From: Pseudoalteromonas tunicata
Lineage (GTDB): Bacteria > Pseudomonadota > Gammaproteobacteria > Enterobacterales > Alteromonadaceae
Direction of reading: 5' to 3'
DNA: 64,000 bases
Assembly: GCF_002310815.1 (NCBI RefSeq)
Contig: NZ_CP011032.1
Location: forward strand, 3,078,001 to 3,142,000
Part shown: positions 46,313-56,225 of the stretch, one piece after another
Layout: each line of letters starts with the position of its first letter
Position numbering within the stretch: the first letter of the stretch is position 1
The notes under the pieces: generated by a model
Told to the model about the DNA's origin: nothing
The model's database searches: none
What the model saw: only the letters and a program-made list of their open reading frames with translations
Translations under genes and position numbers: made by a program

Positions 46313-47767
46313 ATGCAATCTAATGACGCACAACTTACCTCGTCAACCTCATGCCGCGTCGGTATTATCGGTGCAGGCATCGCAGGCTCGACTATCGCTA
46401 TACGGTTTGCAGAATTAGGCATCAATACAACCTTAATTGAGCAAGGGCCGAGCCTAGTGAATGGCCCTCCAATTTGTCACCTGCACGCTGGTGGTAATTT
46501 GTATCGAGAAATCTCAGATAAACAATGTCTTACATTACTAAAACAATCGATTGATACGTTAAAAGTTTATCAACAAAGTGCCAATATTCGTCCAACTGTC
46601 ATAGCATTACCAAAACGAGACAAAGGCAGCGTTGACGATTATTTACCGCGCCTTCAAAAATTACAGCAGTATTACCAAGCGTTAATAACTCAAGACCCAA
46701 GTAATCAAGTGCTTGGTAAACCAAATGATTATTATAAAATTTATCAACAAGAAGACCTTGAGCAACTCGCCAAGCAGCATCTGCCACTTAAAATAAACAC
46801 GTTAGATGACTGGCTTATTCCTGTGGCTAAAAATCTAGATTTAACTCAATTACAATGGCCTGTTATTTTAGTGCAAGAATATGGCTTAAGTTCGTTTCGC
46901 TTAGCCGCCATTGCGACTTTGGCCGCTGCGCAATTACCAAGCTGTACGCTAAAGCTAAACAGCCAAGTATTGTCGGTTAGTCAGATTGAAGATAAATGGT
47001 CGGTGCAAACGAATCATGAAATTGTAAAGTTTGACTATTTGATTAATGCTGCCGGATATCAGACGGGTGAAATTGATGACATGCTTGGCTTTAAAAGAAA
47101 TCGAATGGTGGAATTTAAAGCCGCTTATGTCGCCAAATGGCCTGATTGCATTGGGCTTTGGCCTGAAGTGATTATTTTAGGCGAACGCGGTACACCCAAT
47201 GGCATGGCACAATTAACGCCTTATCCTGATGGCTACTTTCAGCTACATGGCATGACGCAAGACATCACCTTGTTTAAAGATGGCTTGGTAAAAAACAATC
47301 AAGATAGCGCTCAACCTTTATTACCCACTAAATTACTCAATAAGGCGCGCCATTTGTGGCAACAAGTTGATATTCACCAAAGAACACAACTGTCCATTCA
47401 CCATTTGGCACAATTTATGCCAAGTTTTGATTCGGCAAAACCTGCAGGCAAACCACTGTATGGCGCCCAGCAAATACCAGGGCAAGATCCAACGTTACGT
47501 GCAGCCGATGTCTCATTTGAAACAGCTAATTATGCTCGCGCTGAAATAGTAAAAGCATCGTCAGCACTGTGCGCCAGCGATGCAATTTTGCAAGATTTAA
47601 TCGATAAAAAGCTGCTATGTGCTGAACTTAGCGAAAAAGCAGCCAATGCGGGTCATTATTTTGCGATTACGCAATCATTTACTGACCAGCAAATTGAGCA
47701 AACAGCTAAAACATTAGCTAGCCAGCGAGAGTATCCGATTGCGCTTGCAAAAAATATTCAGGGATAA
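46313..47767 (+). CDS. FAD-dependent oxidoreductase (DAO superfamily), substrate unknown
   Basis: 484 residues with a Rossmann FAD motif at the N-terminus (VGIIGAGIAGSTIAIRFAELGINTTLIEQG), a second-strand acidic residue, and the internal FDYLINAAGYQTGE typical of D-amino-acid-oxidase-like flavoproteins. No signal peptide. The substrate is unreadable. It converges on gph, and a GGTGAAA/TTTCACC hairpin (46249-46272) lies upstream in the gap after the VWA gene. Confidence 0.8.
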   Translation: MQSNDAQLTSSTSCRVGIIGAGIAGSTIAIRFAELGINTTLIEQGPSLVNGPPICHLHAGGNLYREISDKQCLTLLKQSIDTLKVYQQSANIRPTVIALPKRDKGSVDDYLPRLQKLQQYYQALITQDPSNQVLGKPNDYYKIYQQEDLEQLAKQHLPLKINTLDDWLIPVAKNLDLTQLQWPVILVQEYGLSSFRLAAIATLAAAQLPSCTLKLNSQVLSVSQIEDKWSVQTNHEIVKFDYLINAAGYQTGEIDDMLGFKRNRMVEFKAAYVAKWPDCIGLWPEVIILGERGTPNGMAQLTPYPDGYFQLHGMTQDITLFKDGLVKNNQDSAQPLLPTKLLNKARHLWQQVDIHQRTQLSIHHLAQFMPSFDSAKPAGKPLYGAQQIPGQDPTLRAADVSFETANYARAEIVKASSALCASDAILQDLIDKKLLCAELSEKAANAGHYFAITQSFTDQQIEQTAKTLASQREYPIALAKNIQG

Positions 47768-47781
47768 ATGAGTATTATTGG

Positions 47782-48462
47782 CTAAACCCGAACAAGATGG
47801 TCAATTAATTTTGCAAAATGATCGAGCACTAAATCTGGTTTGGAATTAGCAATGGGTTCGCCATAATTGTAGCCATAAGTAAGGCCGACACTTTGCATTT
47901 TAGCGGCTTTGGCGGCCAAAATATCATTTTTTGAATCTCCGACCATCACAGCTTGTTCAACCGAAAAGTCGAGTTGTTGGCACGCAGTAATCAGAGGTAG
48001 AGGATCGGGCTTTTTACGCGCTAAACTATCGCCTCCCAATACATTACTAAATAGTGAATTTAGCTCTATTGCAGCCAATATCGGGGCAATAAAACGCTCC
48101 GGTTTATTAGTAATTAAAGCAAGGGTAAATCCTTGCTGTTTCAATGTCGTTAACGTGCGATATACATCTGGGTAAAGGCGGCTCTTTACCACTAAATTAT
48201 GCTGATAATGATTTAAGAAAATAGCGAGAGCATCATCAATTAAGCTCAGCTCTACAGGTTTTGATAAGTATGCATGCGCTAAAGCACGCTCCACCAATAC
48301 TTGTGCGCCATTGCCAACCCAAGTACGGATAAGCGACTCATCAACTGGCTCAAGTTGTAAATCAGCCAGCATTAAATTAATTGTTAGCGCTAAATCAGGA
48401 GCGCTGTCTATTAAAGTGCCATCTAAATCAAAAATAATCAGCTCTTTAGCAAAAAAGGTCAT
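47782..48462 (-). CDS. gph: Phosphoglycolate phosphatase
   Basis: A HAD hydrolase of ~226 residues that removes 2-phosphoglycolate. Motif I LIIFDLDGTLIDSAPDL, cap domain, LITNKP motif II, KKPDPLPL and GDSKNDILAAKAA motif IV match Gph. The start is ATG 48462; a TTG 6 bp upstream is possible. Not next to rpe/trpS as in E. coli. Confidence 0.88.
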   Translation of the reverse strand: MTFFAKELIIFDLDGTLIDSAPDLALTINLMLADLQLEPVDESLIRTWVGNGAQVLVERALAHAYLSKPVELSLIDDALAIFLNHYQHNLVVKSRLYPDVYRTLTTLKQQGFTLALITNKPERFIAPILAAIELNSLFSNVLGGDSLARKKPDPLPLITACQQLDFSVEQAVMVGDSKNDILAAKAAKMQSVGLTYGYNYGEPIANSKPDLVLDHFAKLIDHLVRV

Positions 48463-48545
48463 AGTCAAAAGTACTCTTAGCTTATTTTAGAGCGCGATTA
48501 TACCTTTCTTAGAGCGAGTAATTTAATAACAAACTTAAATAAAAC

Positions 48546-49418
48546 TTAATGAGTCAAAAAAACGTTTTGATAATACTCAACAAAAGTAGGATCAGCGGCG
48601 CTTTGTCGCCACCAAGTTGTCATCGCATTTTGATATGCCTTTGTCGGTTTAATGCGGGCTAATACTTCATTAACCTGCTTTATTACATTACGCCCCCAAG
48701 GAGTATCTGCACAGGCGACCTTCCCCATAGAAAAAGGCTCCAGCCCTTCTATTTTCTGCTCTATTAAAGGGTTATCTCCATTGAATCCATGGCTTTGTAA
48801 GTAATACTGAATTTGAAATGGATATGCCAAGGTGTAATCTAAACGCCCAGCGACCACCATTTCGATTAATCCATTGGGCGATTCCGATTCACGGCGATAA
48901 ATATTATCGGCAGGTTCAAAGTCTGCAAGGATTGCGTCAATATAAGATCCATAAGAGCGGGCCTGATCAAGACCAATAAATAATGCTTTATTCGCGAGTA
49001 AGTGTCTTAGGTTTGAAGCGGGCATAGTAAGTGCCTTTGACTTTAATAAAACAATTCGGTTACTTGGATGAGCGATACTGGCATTGGAAAAAACCATAAA
49101 TTTTTGTCGTTCAGGAGTATCAAATAGAGCTGGTAAACAAACATTTTTTTTAGCCCTGATTTCAAACGATGAACTTGCAAGTGTACTGACCTCAATTACA
49201 TGCTCATACTGAGGCAATTGATCAATAATTTCTTTTAAAATTAGATCGATAAAACCTTTATTTTTAAACTCACCATGAACAATTGTTGAAGGTGGCGCGT
49301 GGTTTAATTGCCAAATAATTTGCTCTTGAGCATGTGCAACCCAAGCACTCAATATGCTCAATAATAAGAAACTAAAATGGCAAAGCTGCTTATTGAAAGT
49401 GTTCAAGTGAATATTCAA
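48546..49418 (-). CDS. Periplasmic solute-binding-like protein (TIGR02285-type)
   Basis: About 290 residues: a hydrophobic signal segment (SFLLLSILSAWVAHA) then a type-3 extracellular solute-binding fold with IIWQLNHAPPSTIVHGEFKNKGFIDL, CLPALFDTPERQKFMVFS and LDYTLAYP, the pattern I recall for TIGR02285-family proteins. No ABC permease or ATPase lies nearby, so it may be a sensor or scavenger subunit. The start is uncertain: TTG 49418 lacks spacing from its SD. Confidence 0.72.
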   Translation of the reverse strand: MNIHLNTFNKQLCHFSFLLLSILSAWVAHAQEQIIWQLNHAPPSTIVHGEFKNKGFIDLILKEIIDQLPQYEHVIEVSTLASSSFEIRAKKNVCLPALFDTPERQKFMVFSNASIAHPSNRIVLLKSKALTMPASNLRHLLANKALFIGLDQARSYGSYIDAILADFEPADNIYRRESESPNGLIEMVVAGRLDYTLAYPFQIQYYLQSHGFNGDNPLIEQKIEGLEPFSMGKVACADTPWGRNVIKQVNEVLARIKPTKAYQNAMTTWWRQSAADPTFVEYYQNVFLTH

Positions 49419-49569
49419 CTCTTTTTAACTGATAATTAAGTGATAACACACCATACGAAAATAGGAAGGAAGTTAAATTAAAATAATAAAAAAGAATTAG
49501 ATTTACAGCAGGCAATTTGAAAGTTTGGCTACAAACAAAACCATTTATAGCCAAAATGATACAGCAAGA

Positions 49570-50076
49570 TTAAAGAGTACGAAGGTAAAGTGGGTCATGT
49601 AATGAGGCATTTAAAATTAAATTAACCGATTTTGCTTTAACTTCTAATTCCGCCTGCCAAATCGCTAAATCATCCAAAGTAATCGTATTATCATCAAGTA
49701 ACCATAATTGGCGATTACCTGAATAATAAAAATATAAGGTATGCATTGCAGATACATCACCTTGGTCGACTGCATTTTTAACTTTTTGTAGTTTTCGAGT
49801 CACTTGATTTAACGCTTGTTTTAAATCCCACACATACATTACCTCAGTCATAAAGGTATGCTCGCGATTGTGCTTCAGTACAAAACCAATTATTAACGAA
49901 CCACAAATCACGCCAATTAAATTCCAATGAAAATGTGACCCTTGCTCTGATGGGAAAAGAGCAATTAAAGACTGCGAAATAGACAGACTTAAAATGGAAA
50001 GCACCACAATAGCCGCCACAATAATGATATTTAAATGTTTTCTGTAACGTTGTTTATTGATTTCTTGTAACTGCAT
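49570..50076 (-). CDS. DUF3087-type inner-membrane protein
   Basis: 168 residues with two transmembrane helices (~18-40 and ~50-66) and a cytoplasmic C-terminal helical domain. MQLQEINKQRYRKHLN and the ...DPLYLRTL end fit the DUF3087 family. SD GAGG 4 bp before the ATG. Function unknown. Confidence 0.75.
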   Translation of the reverse strand: MQLQEINKQRYRKHLNIIIVAAIVVLSILSLSISQSLIALFPSEQGSHFHWNLIGVICGSLIIGFVLKHNREHTFMTEVMYVWDLKQALNQVTRKLQKVKNAVDQGDVSAMHTLYFYYSGNRQLWLLDDNTITLDDLAIWQAELEVKAKSVNLILNASLHDPLYLRTL

Positions 50077-50460
50077 ACGTCCTCACTATCAGAATAAAAA
50101 CAACTTATTCTACCTTGAAAGAACAAACTTACTTAACTAAATGCAACAAGCAAAATAAAATAACCCCAATTGCTAATTTAATCTCAATAACTCCCCTTTA
50201 ATTGGTCCTACTAAAATTGATTTATGCGATAAAAAAGATTTTTATGCACCTTTTATCTTAATTAAATAAAATAACGCTTGCGTAAGAAGCAAATAACAGA
50301 TAGCATCCATTCTTTGGTTTACCACTAACCTCTCAGTGTTAAATTCCAGTAGTAATGCCCCTTCTTACCCTGATCCAGTAAGCCAGCATTAAAAAATCGA
50401 AAAGCTGAATTATTGTACGGCGACTAAAGCAATGCTTGTCTATTGCTAAAATGAAAATCC
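50077..50460. other. Intergenic region without recognisable genes
   Basis: 384 bp, AT-rich. I see no ORF with a ribosome-binding site, tRNA or convincing hairpin. A promoter for DUF3087 and for the following small ORF must be here. Confidence 0.5.
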
Positions 50461-50745
50461 ATGTTAGAGAATACTAAACTCATTGACTTAGTGTTCGGAA
50501 GAATCGTCAAAACTGTATTGAAGCTTATTTTAAAATTTCTTCAGCAAAATGCTGAACACATTTATTGTGAGTTTTCTATGTCATATAACTATAACGGATC
50601 GTTGATCCAAATTGCACATCCAGTGCAGTCTATCTCTGTTAATAAAAGCAATGTTATTTTTGCTGATAAAACAGGATTAAAAAATACGCGTTTTGCTACA
50701 AACAGCGACGCTCGTTTATTTGTTAATTGGCTCAAAACTAGCTAA
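50461..50745 (+). CDS. Small orphan protein, start uncertain (94 or 55 residues)
   Basis: The longest frame begins at ATG 50461, without a visible SD. A second in-frame ATG at 50578 has GTGAG six bp upstream and would give a 55-residue protein beginning MSYNYNGSLIQIAHP. No signal peptide, no known motif. The N-terminal extra part contains a hydrophobic helix (IVKTVLKLILKFL). It ends at a strong terminator. Confidence 0.5.
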   Translation: MLENTKLIDLVFGRIVKTVLKLILKFLQQNAEHIYCEFSMSYNYNGSLIQIAHPVQSISVNKSNVIFADKTGLKNTRFATNSDARLFVNWLKTS

Positions 50746-50760
50746 TAACAAATAAACAAT

Positions 50761-50792
50761 AAAAAAACGCAAGCAAAGACTTGCGTTTTTTT
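50761..50792. terminator. Bidirectional terminator between the small orphan gene and the ZntB-like gene
   Basis: A 13-bp stem AAAAAAACGCAAG / CTTGCGTTTTTTT, loop CAAAGA. Confidence 0.93.
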
Positions 50793-50828
50793 ATGCCCTA
50801 AATCTTTAGCAACAAACATTATTAAGCT

Positions 50829-51800
50829 TTAAATCCAACCTTTATATTTAAAATATCCGGCCAATGAAACAAATAATCCCACTAATAAAGCGACAAAAAT
50901 AAAGAATGCATTTGGGTTTTCAGTACCAGGTACACCACCTACATTAATCCCAAGTAATCCGGTCAAAAAACCAAGTGGTAAAAAAATCGCAGCGACAACT
51001 GACATAATGTACATGCGTTTATTAACTTGTTCTGAAATCAAGTTAGCAATTTCTTCATATACTATTTGTGCTCGCTCAATTGCCATATCAAGCTCTTCGA
51101 TTAAGCGTGTTAGATCATTAATACTTTCTTCAATAACTTGCACTTGCTCAGATTCAAACCAAACAAGTTGATGCGACAAAAACTGTTTTAACCCCTCGCG
51201 TTGCGGTTTAATGTAGCGCTTAAGTGTAATAGTTTGCCTGCGTATTTTAGATAAAGCTTGATGCAAATTATCATTAGCAGCAACCCCTAAATCACTTTCA
51301 AAAACATCTAACCTATCGTCGACTTCATCAATCACACTTTCCATCCGACTAGTTAAGCCAAGCGCCAATTGGCTAATAATTTGAGAAATAGAGCAAGGGC
51401 CTTGGGCAATCATTAACTGATCATGTAATTGGCTAACGGATAATAATCGCCGTCTACGCGTACTTATAATTCTGTTTTCATCTGCATAAACCCGAATGGA
51501 TACCATGTCTTCTGGCGTTTGTGCAGGATTAAGATTCACACCTCTTAAAAATAATAAACATCCACTGGCGACTTTAACCGCTCTTGGGCGGGTTTCACCT
51601 GCTAATAACGAATCAATAACTAACGGCTCTAACCCTAAATCTTGTTGGATCCAATCTTGGCTTTGCTCTACACCATAATCAAAATGGAGCCATAATTGAC
51701 CTTGTTCAGGTTGCCAAGAGCGAACCTCATGCGCATTAAGTGGTTTTGCTCCTCCTGCGCCATCAAGTAGTAGCGCATGGATTAATCCTTGGTTTTTCAT
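50829..51800 (-). CDS. zntB: CorA/ZntB-family metal-ion transporter
   Basis: About 323 residues. A large cytoplasmic N-domain with a long coiled-coil region (IEESINDLTRLIEELDMAIER) is followed by two C-terminal transmembrane helices with the family signature GINVGGVPG, the GxN loop. This variant is typical of ZntB-type zinc transporters. The start at MKNQG (ATG 51800) is preferred over an upstream GTG at 51812. Substrate is by family only. Confidence 0.85.
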   Translation of the reverse strand: MKNQGLIHALLLDGAGGAKPLNAHEVRSWQPEQGQLWLHFDYGVEQSQDWIQQDLGLEPLVIDSLLAGETRPRAVKVASGCLLFLRGVNLNPAQTPEDMVSIRVYADENRIISTRRRRLLSVSQLHDQLMIAQGPCSISQIISQLALGLTSRMESVIDEVDDRLDVFESDLGVAANDNLHQALSKIRRQTITLKRYIKPQREGLKQFLSHQLVWFESEQVQVIEESINDLTRLIEELDMAIERAQIVYEEIANLISEQVNKRMYIMSVVAAIFLPLGFLTGLLGINVGGVPGTENPNAFFIFVALLVGLFVSLAGYFKYKGWI

Positions 51801-51931
51801 AATTTTTCTCACTATTTCGGTGCTAACGCAAGATAAGAATTAAGGAGTAAGTTATACTCAAATAAATGAATCACCTAATGATTTTACAATTATTCAATGC
51901 CCAATAAATCACATCTAAAAGAGAATAACCA

Positions 51932-52357
51932 ATGGCTGAAAAACTATTAGTTGGATGGCGAGAATGGCTCAGCTTACCAGATCTTGGGATCACAAAAATC
52001 AAAGCTAAAATTGATACTGGTGCCCGTACATCTTGTTTGCATGCATTTAAAGTTGAAGAATTCAAAAAAAACAACCAGAATTGGGTGCGGTTTTGGCTTC
52101 ACCCTATTCAACAAAATACAGAGGTCGAACTTGTTGCTGAAGCACAAGTTGTCGACATGCGAAAAGTCACCGATTCAGGCGGACACACAGAAACCAGATT
52201 TGTTATTAAAACAACCTTAACAATTAATCAAGAAAGCTTTCCTATCGAAGTCACCCTAACAAATAGGGAAAACATGATGTTTAGAATGCTTTTGGGACGC
52301 ACTGCTATGAATGACAAAATCATCGTAGATCCTGCTGCGTCATATCTCACAAAATAA
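51932..52357 (+). CDS. rimB: RimB-like retropepsin-type protease (RimK-associated)
   Basis: 141 residues with [13 protein letters not shown] and LLGRTAM, the retropepsin-like DTG/LLG pattern of the family usually labelled ATP-dependent zinc protease. In Pseudomonas the orthologue RimB is encoded with RimK and removes or limits glutamate tails on ribosomal protein S6. SD AAGAGA. The rimK gene starts 13 bp downstream, strongly suggesting an operon. Confidence 0.85.
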   Translation: MAEKLLVGWREWLSLPDLGITKIKAKIDTGARTSCLHAFKVEEFKKNNQNWVRFWLHPIQQNTEVELVAEAQVVDMRKVTDSGGHTETRFVIKTTLTINQESFPIEVTLTNRENMMFRMLLGRTAMNDKIIVDPAASYLTK

Positions 52358-52370
52358 AGGAACAAACATT

Positions 52371-53276
52371 ATGAAAATAGGTATTTTATCTCGCAATAAA
52401 AACCTTTATTCAACCAAGCGTCTCATTGAGGCAGCTGAAGAACGTGGCTTTGAAATAAAAGTAATCGACGCATTACGCTGCTATATGAATATCAACTCAG
52501 ACAAACCTGAAATTCATTTTAAAGGCGAAAACCTATCTGATTTTAATGCCATCATCCCACGCATTGGCGCCTCGGTGACTTTTTATGGCTGTGCAGTATT
52601 ACGTCAATTCGAAATGATGGGTGTTTACCCAATAAATGAATCAGTCGCAATTACCCGTTCAAGAGATAAGTTACGTTCTTTACAGTTATTATCGCGCAAA
52701 GGCATTGGCATGCCTGTCACAGGTTTTGCAAGCAAAGCCGATGACATCAAAGATTTATTGTCAATGGTCGGTGGCGCACCAGTTGTTATCAAATTGCTTG
52801 AAGGTACTCAAGGAATTGGGGTTGTACTTGCCGAAACTCGTAAAGCAGCAGAAAGCGTTTTAGAAGCTTTTATGGGCCTAAAAGCGAATATCATGGTGCA
52901 AGAATATATTAAAGAAGCTGGCGGCGCGGATATTCGCTGTTTTGTACTTGGCGATAAAGTCATTGCTGCAATGAAGCGTCAAGCACAAGAAGGTGAATTC
53001 CGCTCAAACCTACACCGCGGCGGCAGTGCATCTTTAGTCAAAATCACTCCTGAAGAGCGCAAAACTGCTGTTGATGCAGCAAAAGCAATGGGACTCAATG
53101 TTGCTGGTGTCGATTTATTACGTTCAAGCCGAGGACCTTTGGTCATGGAGGTAAACTCATCACCAGGCCTTGAAGGAATAGAAAAAGCAACGGGTAAAGA
53201 CATTGCCGGTATGATCATTGATTTCATTGCTAAAAATGCGAGTGAAAATAAAACATCAACCCGCGGTCGTGGTTAA
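52371..53276 (+). CDS. rimK: Ribosomal protein S6--L-glutamate ligase
   Basis: An ATP-grasp ligase adding glutamates to the C-terminus of S6. 301 residues (E. coli 300), [22 protein letters not shown] start, ATP-grasp motifs [54 protein letters not shown]. Ends with a terminator. Confidence 0.97.
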   Translation: MKIGILSRNKNLYSTKRLIEAAEERGFEIKVIDALRCYMNINSDKPEIHFKGENLSDFNAIIPRIGASVTFYGCAVLRQFEMMGVYPINESVAITRSRDKLRSLQLLSRKGIGMPVTGFASKADDIKDLLSMVGGAPVVIKLLEGTQGIGVVLAETRKAAESVLEAFMGLKANIMVQEYIKEAGGADIRCFVLGDKVIAAMKRQAQEGEFRSNLHRGGSASLVKITPEERKTAVDAAKAMGLNVAGVDLLRSSRGPLVMEVNSSPGLEGIEKATGKDIAGMIIDFIAKNASENKTSTRGRG

Positions 53277-53290
53277 TAATTTGACATAAT

Positions 53291-53313
53291 AAAAGGCCTT
53301 TAAGGCCTTTTTT
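53291..53313 (+). terminator. Rho-independent terminator after rimK
   Basis: AAAAGGCCT-TTA-AGGCCTTTTTT, a compact stem with a T-run. Confidence 0.88.
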
Positions 53314-53401
53314 ATTACTTAACCTCGGTTCTTAATAAGTGATTAACTAACATTTTGAATCAAAGATAAATGCTGTTTTTATCACATCAAGATTCGATGA
53401 T

Positions 53402-55456
53402 TTAAAAACTATATTGATACGTTATGCGAGTTTGTCGCCCCTGTCCTGGCACTTGGCCATCATCCATTCTGGGATCAAACACAACAAACTGCTTATCGAG
53501 TAAATTAGTCGCTTTTAAGCTTAACTTTGACTTATCGCTCAATTGCCATTGCACACTCCCACCAAAAAGCAGATAGGCACTTTGCGAAAAATCCATACCA
53601 TTATCTAGCGCGACATTAACGCCATCGCGCCAATTAGCATTTACGCTAAACAACAAACTTTCAATACGATAGTTAATAAACGTACTAGCAAAGTGTTTAA
53701 AACTCGCATTGGCAGGTTTATCAAATAAATTAGTGATATTAACCCCAAGCTCAAGCCCTGAACTAAAATGCCAATTTAAGCTACTCTCTAAGCCTTGAAT
53801 TTTTTTATCGATCACATTAGCAAAGGTAAATTCTGCAGGCCCATTCGGGGTGGCGACTTTATTGATAAAATCATTCAGGTCATTACTAAAAAAGACTAAT
53901 TCTGAATTAAATTGCTGATTATGGTATTGCCAAACAAGCTCGGTCGTTTTGACAAATTCGGAGGTTAAAGCAGGGTTGCCACTGGTCACTTCATCATTAG
54001 AATAAAGCTCATTAGTAACAGGAGTTCGAAATGACTCACCATATTGAAATTTAATGGTGTGCGATTTAATGCCACTAAAAACAGCAGCCAAACGAGGCGA
54101 TACTTTACTTTCAATACTCACAACATCATCAAATCGTGCGCCTAAAAAAATCGTTAAATCATTGCTGTAATGCCATTTAAATTGACCATAAGCACTGTAT
54201 TGATCGAGTGATTTTTTTAGCCCCGCAAACTCTGGGTTTTCGCTAAGCCTAGTCGGCCCACCAAGCCAATAATTATCATCAGGAATTGTTCTTTGCTGCT
54301 CTGTATCAAAGTGACTGGTATAAATCCCAGCTTGGAGCTGCTCGACTTTTTTTAATTCAAAGCCACTGGTTAAACTTAAAGTTTGTGATAATTCATTTTG
54401 ATAATCTGTATTAAACGCCAATTCACGAGTACGCCAAAATGGCCCTACAAAAAAAGGCTCGCTTACTATCTGAGCTTCAGCTGGAATAATCATGCCTGAA
54501 GAGGCTATTTTATGTAAGCCGTAAAAAAACTTAGAGCTTAATGACGACTGAGCCGATTGCCACCATTGATATTGCGCACTTAAATAATTATTTTCACTTT
54601 TATGGCGATTTTGAGCCGAAAAACCGCCCAAATTCAAAAACTGATCAAGGTTTACTTGGTTATAACGCCCATTAAAATGCCATTTATTAACACTCAAACC
54701 AAGCTCAAAATAAACCGCATCTAGAGGGTCTTTCACCTGATTAAAATCGGTATATTGCTCCCCTTGTGATTTATCAACCGCTAAATTAACGAAAGCTTTT
54801 GAATTTTGTGTCAATTGTTGGTGCCAATTGGCAGACATTTGAGCCAAACCGTGCTCACCAATACCTACGATGACTTGGTTTTCGTGCTTTTTAGTTACAA
54901 AGTTAATCACGCCAATAAATGCATTACTACCATACAATGCCGAGCCTGGCCCGCGGATAACTTCGACTTTTTCAAGAATACTTGTTGGAATAAATGGGGT
55001 ATAAACAGATGCCTTGCCAAAAGAAAACTCATTTAAGCGTTCACCATTTATCATCACCAATAAGTTGCCGCTGTCTAGGTATACGCCTCTGGCATGCTCT
55101 TTAGGCACAGCTCCAACCCAATCACCACGAGTTGATTGAAAGCCGGGAATAAAATTAATTAAATCATAGGCATTATTTACAGCTAGATTTTCGATTTGTT
55201 GTTTTGATATAACGGTAACAGTTGATGGCACAGATTGCAGGGTTTCACTGGTTTTACTGGCAAGTTCAATATTAACAGCTAACAGCTCTTCAAAACTTAA
55301 ATCAAAGATATCCTCACCTTCAGCACCGTAAAGCGCTGTTGCAGACAGAAGCAATGAAGATATAAGTAATGCTTTAATAAAGAAGCCCTCTTTTGACTCT
55401 AACTTGAAAATAGCAAATAAAACGCAACAAACCAAGATACAATTAATTAACAGCAA
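53402..55456 (-). CDS. Second TonB-dependent outer-membrane receptor; start codon uncertain
   Basis: Up to 684 residues. Plug domain (LASKTSETLQSVPSTVTVISKQQIENL, LINFIPGFQSTRGDW, EVIRGPGSALYGSNAFIGVINFVTK) and barrel ending in terminal Phe (TYQYSF). Like the first receptor it has a short acidic N-terminal linker (SFEELLAV) and no transporter beside it. The start is puzzling: TTG 55456 has no SD, while GAGGG lies about 7 bp before an ATT codon at 55378 that would open a perfect signal peptide (IKALLISSLLLSATALYGA). The upstream codons are also hydrophobic. Substrate unknown. Confidence 0.85.
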   Translation of the reverse strand: MLLINCILVCCVLFAIFKLESKEGFFIKALLISSLLLSATALYGAEGEDIFDLSFEELLAVNIELASKTSETLQSVPSTVTVISKQQIENLAVNNAYDLINFIPGFQSTRGDWVGAVPKEHARGVYLDSGNLLVMINGERLNEFSFGKASVYTPFIPTSILEKVEVIRGPGSALYGSNAFIGVINFVTKKHENQVIVGIGEHGLAQMSANWHQQLTQNSKAFVNLAVDKSQGEQYTDFNQVKDPLDAVYFELGLSVNKWHFNGRYNQVNLDQFLNLGGFSAQNRHKSENNYLSAQYQWWQSAQSSLSSKFFYGLHKIASSGMIIPAEAQIVSEPFFVGPFWRTRELAFNTDYQNELSQTLSLTSGFELKKVEQLQAGIYTSHFDTEQQRTIPDDNYWLGGPTRLSENPEFAGLKKSLDQYSAYGQFKWHYSNDLTIFLGARFDDVVSIESKVSPRLAAVFSGIKSHTIKFQYGESFRTPVTNELYSNDEVTSGNPALTSEFVKTTELVWQYHNQQFNSELVFFSNDLNDFINKVATPNGPAEFTFANVIDKKIQGLESSLNWHFSSGLELGVNITNLFDKPANASFKHFASTFINYRIESLLFSVNANWRDGVNVALDNGMDFSQSAYLLFGGSVQWQLSDKSKLSLKATNLLDKQFVVFDPRMDDGQVPGQGRQTRITYQYSF

Positions 55457-55470
55457 AACTTAACGATTGT

Positions 55471-56043
55471 TTAACGTGTATTACGCTTTTTCAGTTCAAT
55501 TAAACGAGTACTATAAAGTTTCTTTTTCTCTCGTAAGGAGCGATTCAAAATCATAACAGGACGTACAACAAATAAATTATTAGGATATAAAACGCGATGA
55601 CCATCAGAGGTTTCTAAAATCACATTTAACAAGCCCATTTCCACTACTTTACCTTCAACAAAATTGGCACCATCGATGACTCGAACCCAATAACCAACAC
55701 GACAATCATTTTGGATAAACATCAATAAAAACGAGGTTAAATTACTTAACAAAGACCAAGCAGCAAAAAGCGCAACACCTAACATGGCAAACAAGGATGA
55801 ACCAAGAACCAATAACCCTCGAAGTTCAATGCCCCAAAACACTAAAACCAAACACAATAAAACAATGGCTAAAATGCTGGTCAGTAATAATTCAGCACGA
55901 TGCTGACGATGGGGATCAATCCGCCCTTTAACTGTATTTGCGAGCAGTTTTTTTTGCAGTTTGACTAAAAATGGAAAAAGTAAAACAACAATTAAAGTGA
56001 CGATCAGTTTGTACTGTTCCAAAATAGATTCTAATAACGCCAT
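55471..56043 (-). CDS. Small MscS-family mechanosensitive channel
   Basis: 190 residues: three transmembrane helices (~12-32, 50-72, 78-105) then a short beta domain with CRVGYWVRVIDGANFVEGKVVEMGL, the MscS middle-domain pattern, and RVLYPNNLFVVRPVMILN. It lacks the large C-terminal domain of E. coli MscS (286 residues), so it is a minimal form. It lies 14 bp upstream of the TonB receptor, same strand, and may be cotranscribed. Confidence 0.83.
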   Translation of the reverse strand: MALLESILEQYKLIVTLIVVLLFPFLVKLQKKLLANTVKGRIDPHRQHRAELLLTSILAIVLLCLVLVFWGIELRGLLVLGSSLFAMLGVALFAAWSLLSNLTSFLLMFIQNDCRVGYWVRVIDGANFVEGKVVEMGLLNVILETSDGHRVLYPNNLFVVRPVMILNRSLREKKKLYSTRLIELKKRNTR

Positions 56044-56225
56044 CTCATACCTTCAAAATCATAAAAACGAGGTTGCAAAGTAACAAAGTACTGATATTGG
56101 ACCTCAACTTACTGAGGCACTATTGTGCCGCAGTTTAGCCTATAAATATAGTTTCATAACAAATAAGCTTTTGTTTTTAATTATGAATCGCCCTACACTG
56201 AATGAAAAAATAAGGAGCCATTTTC

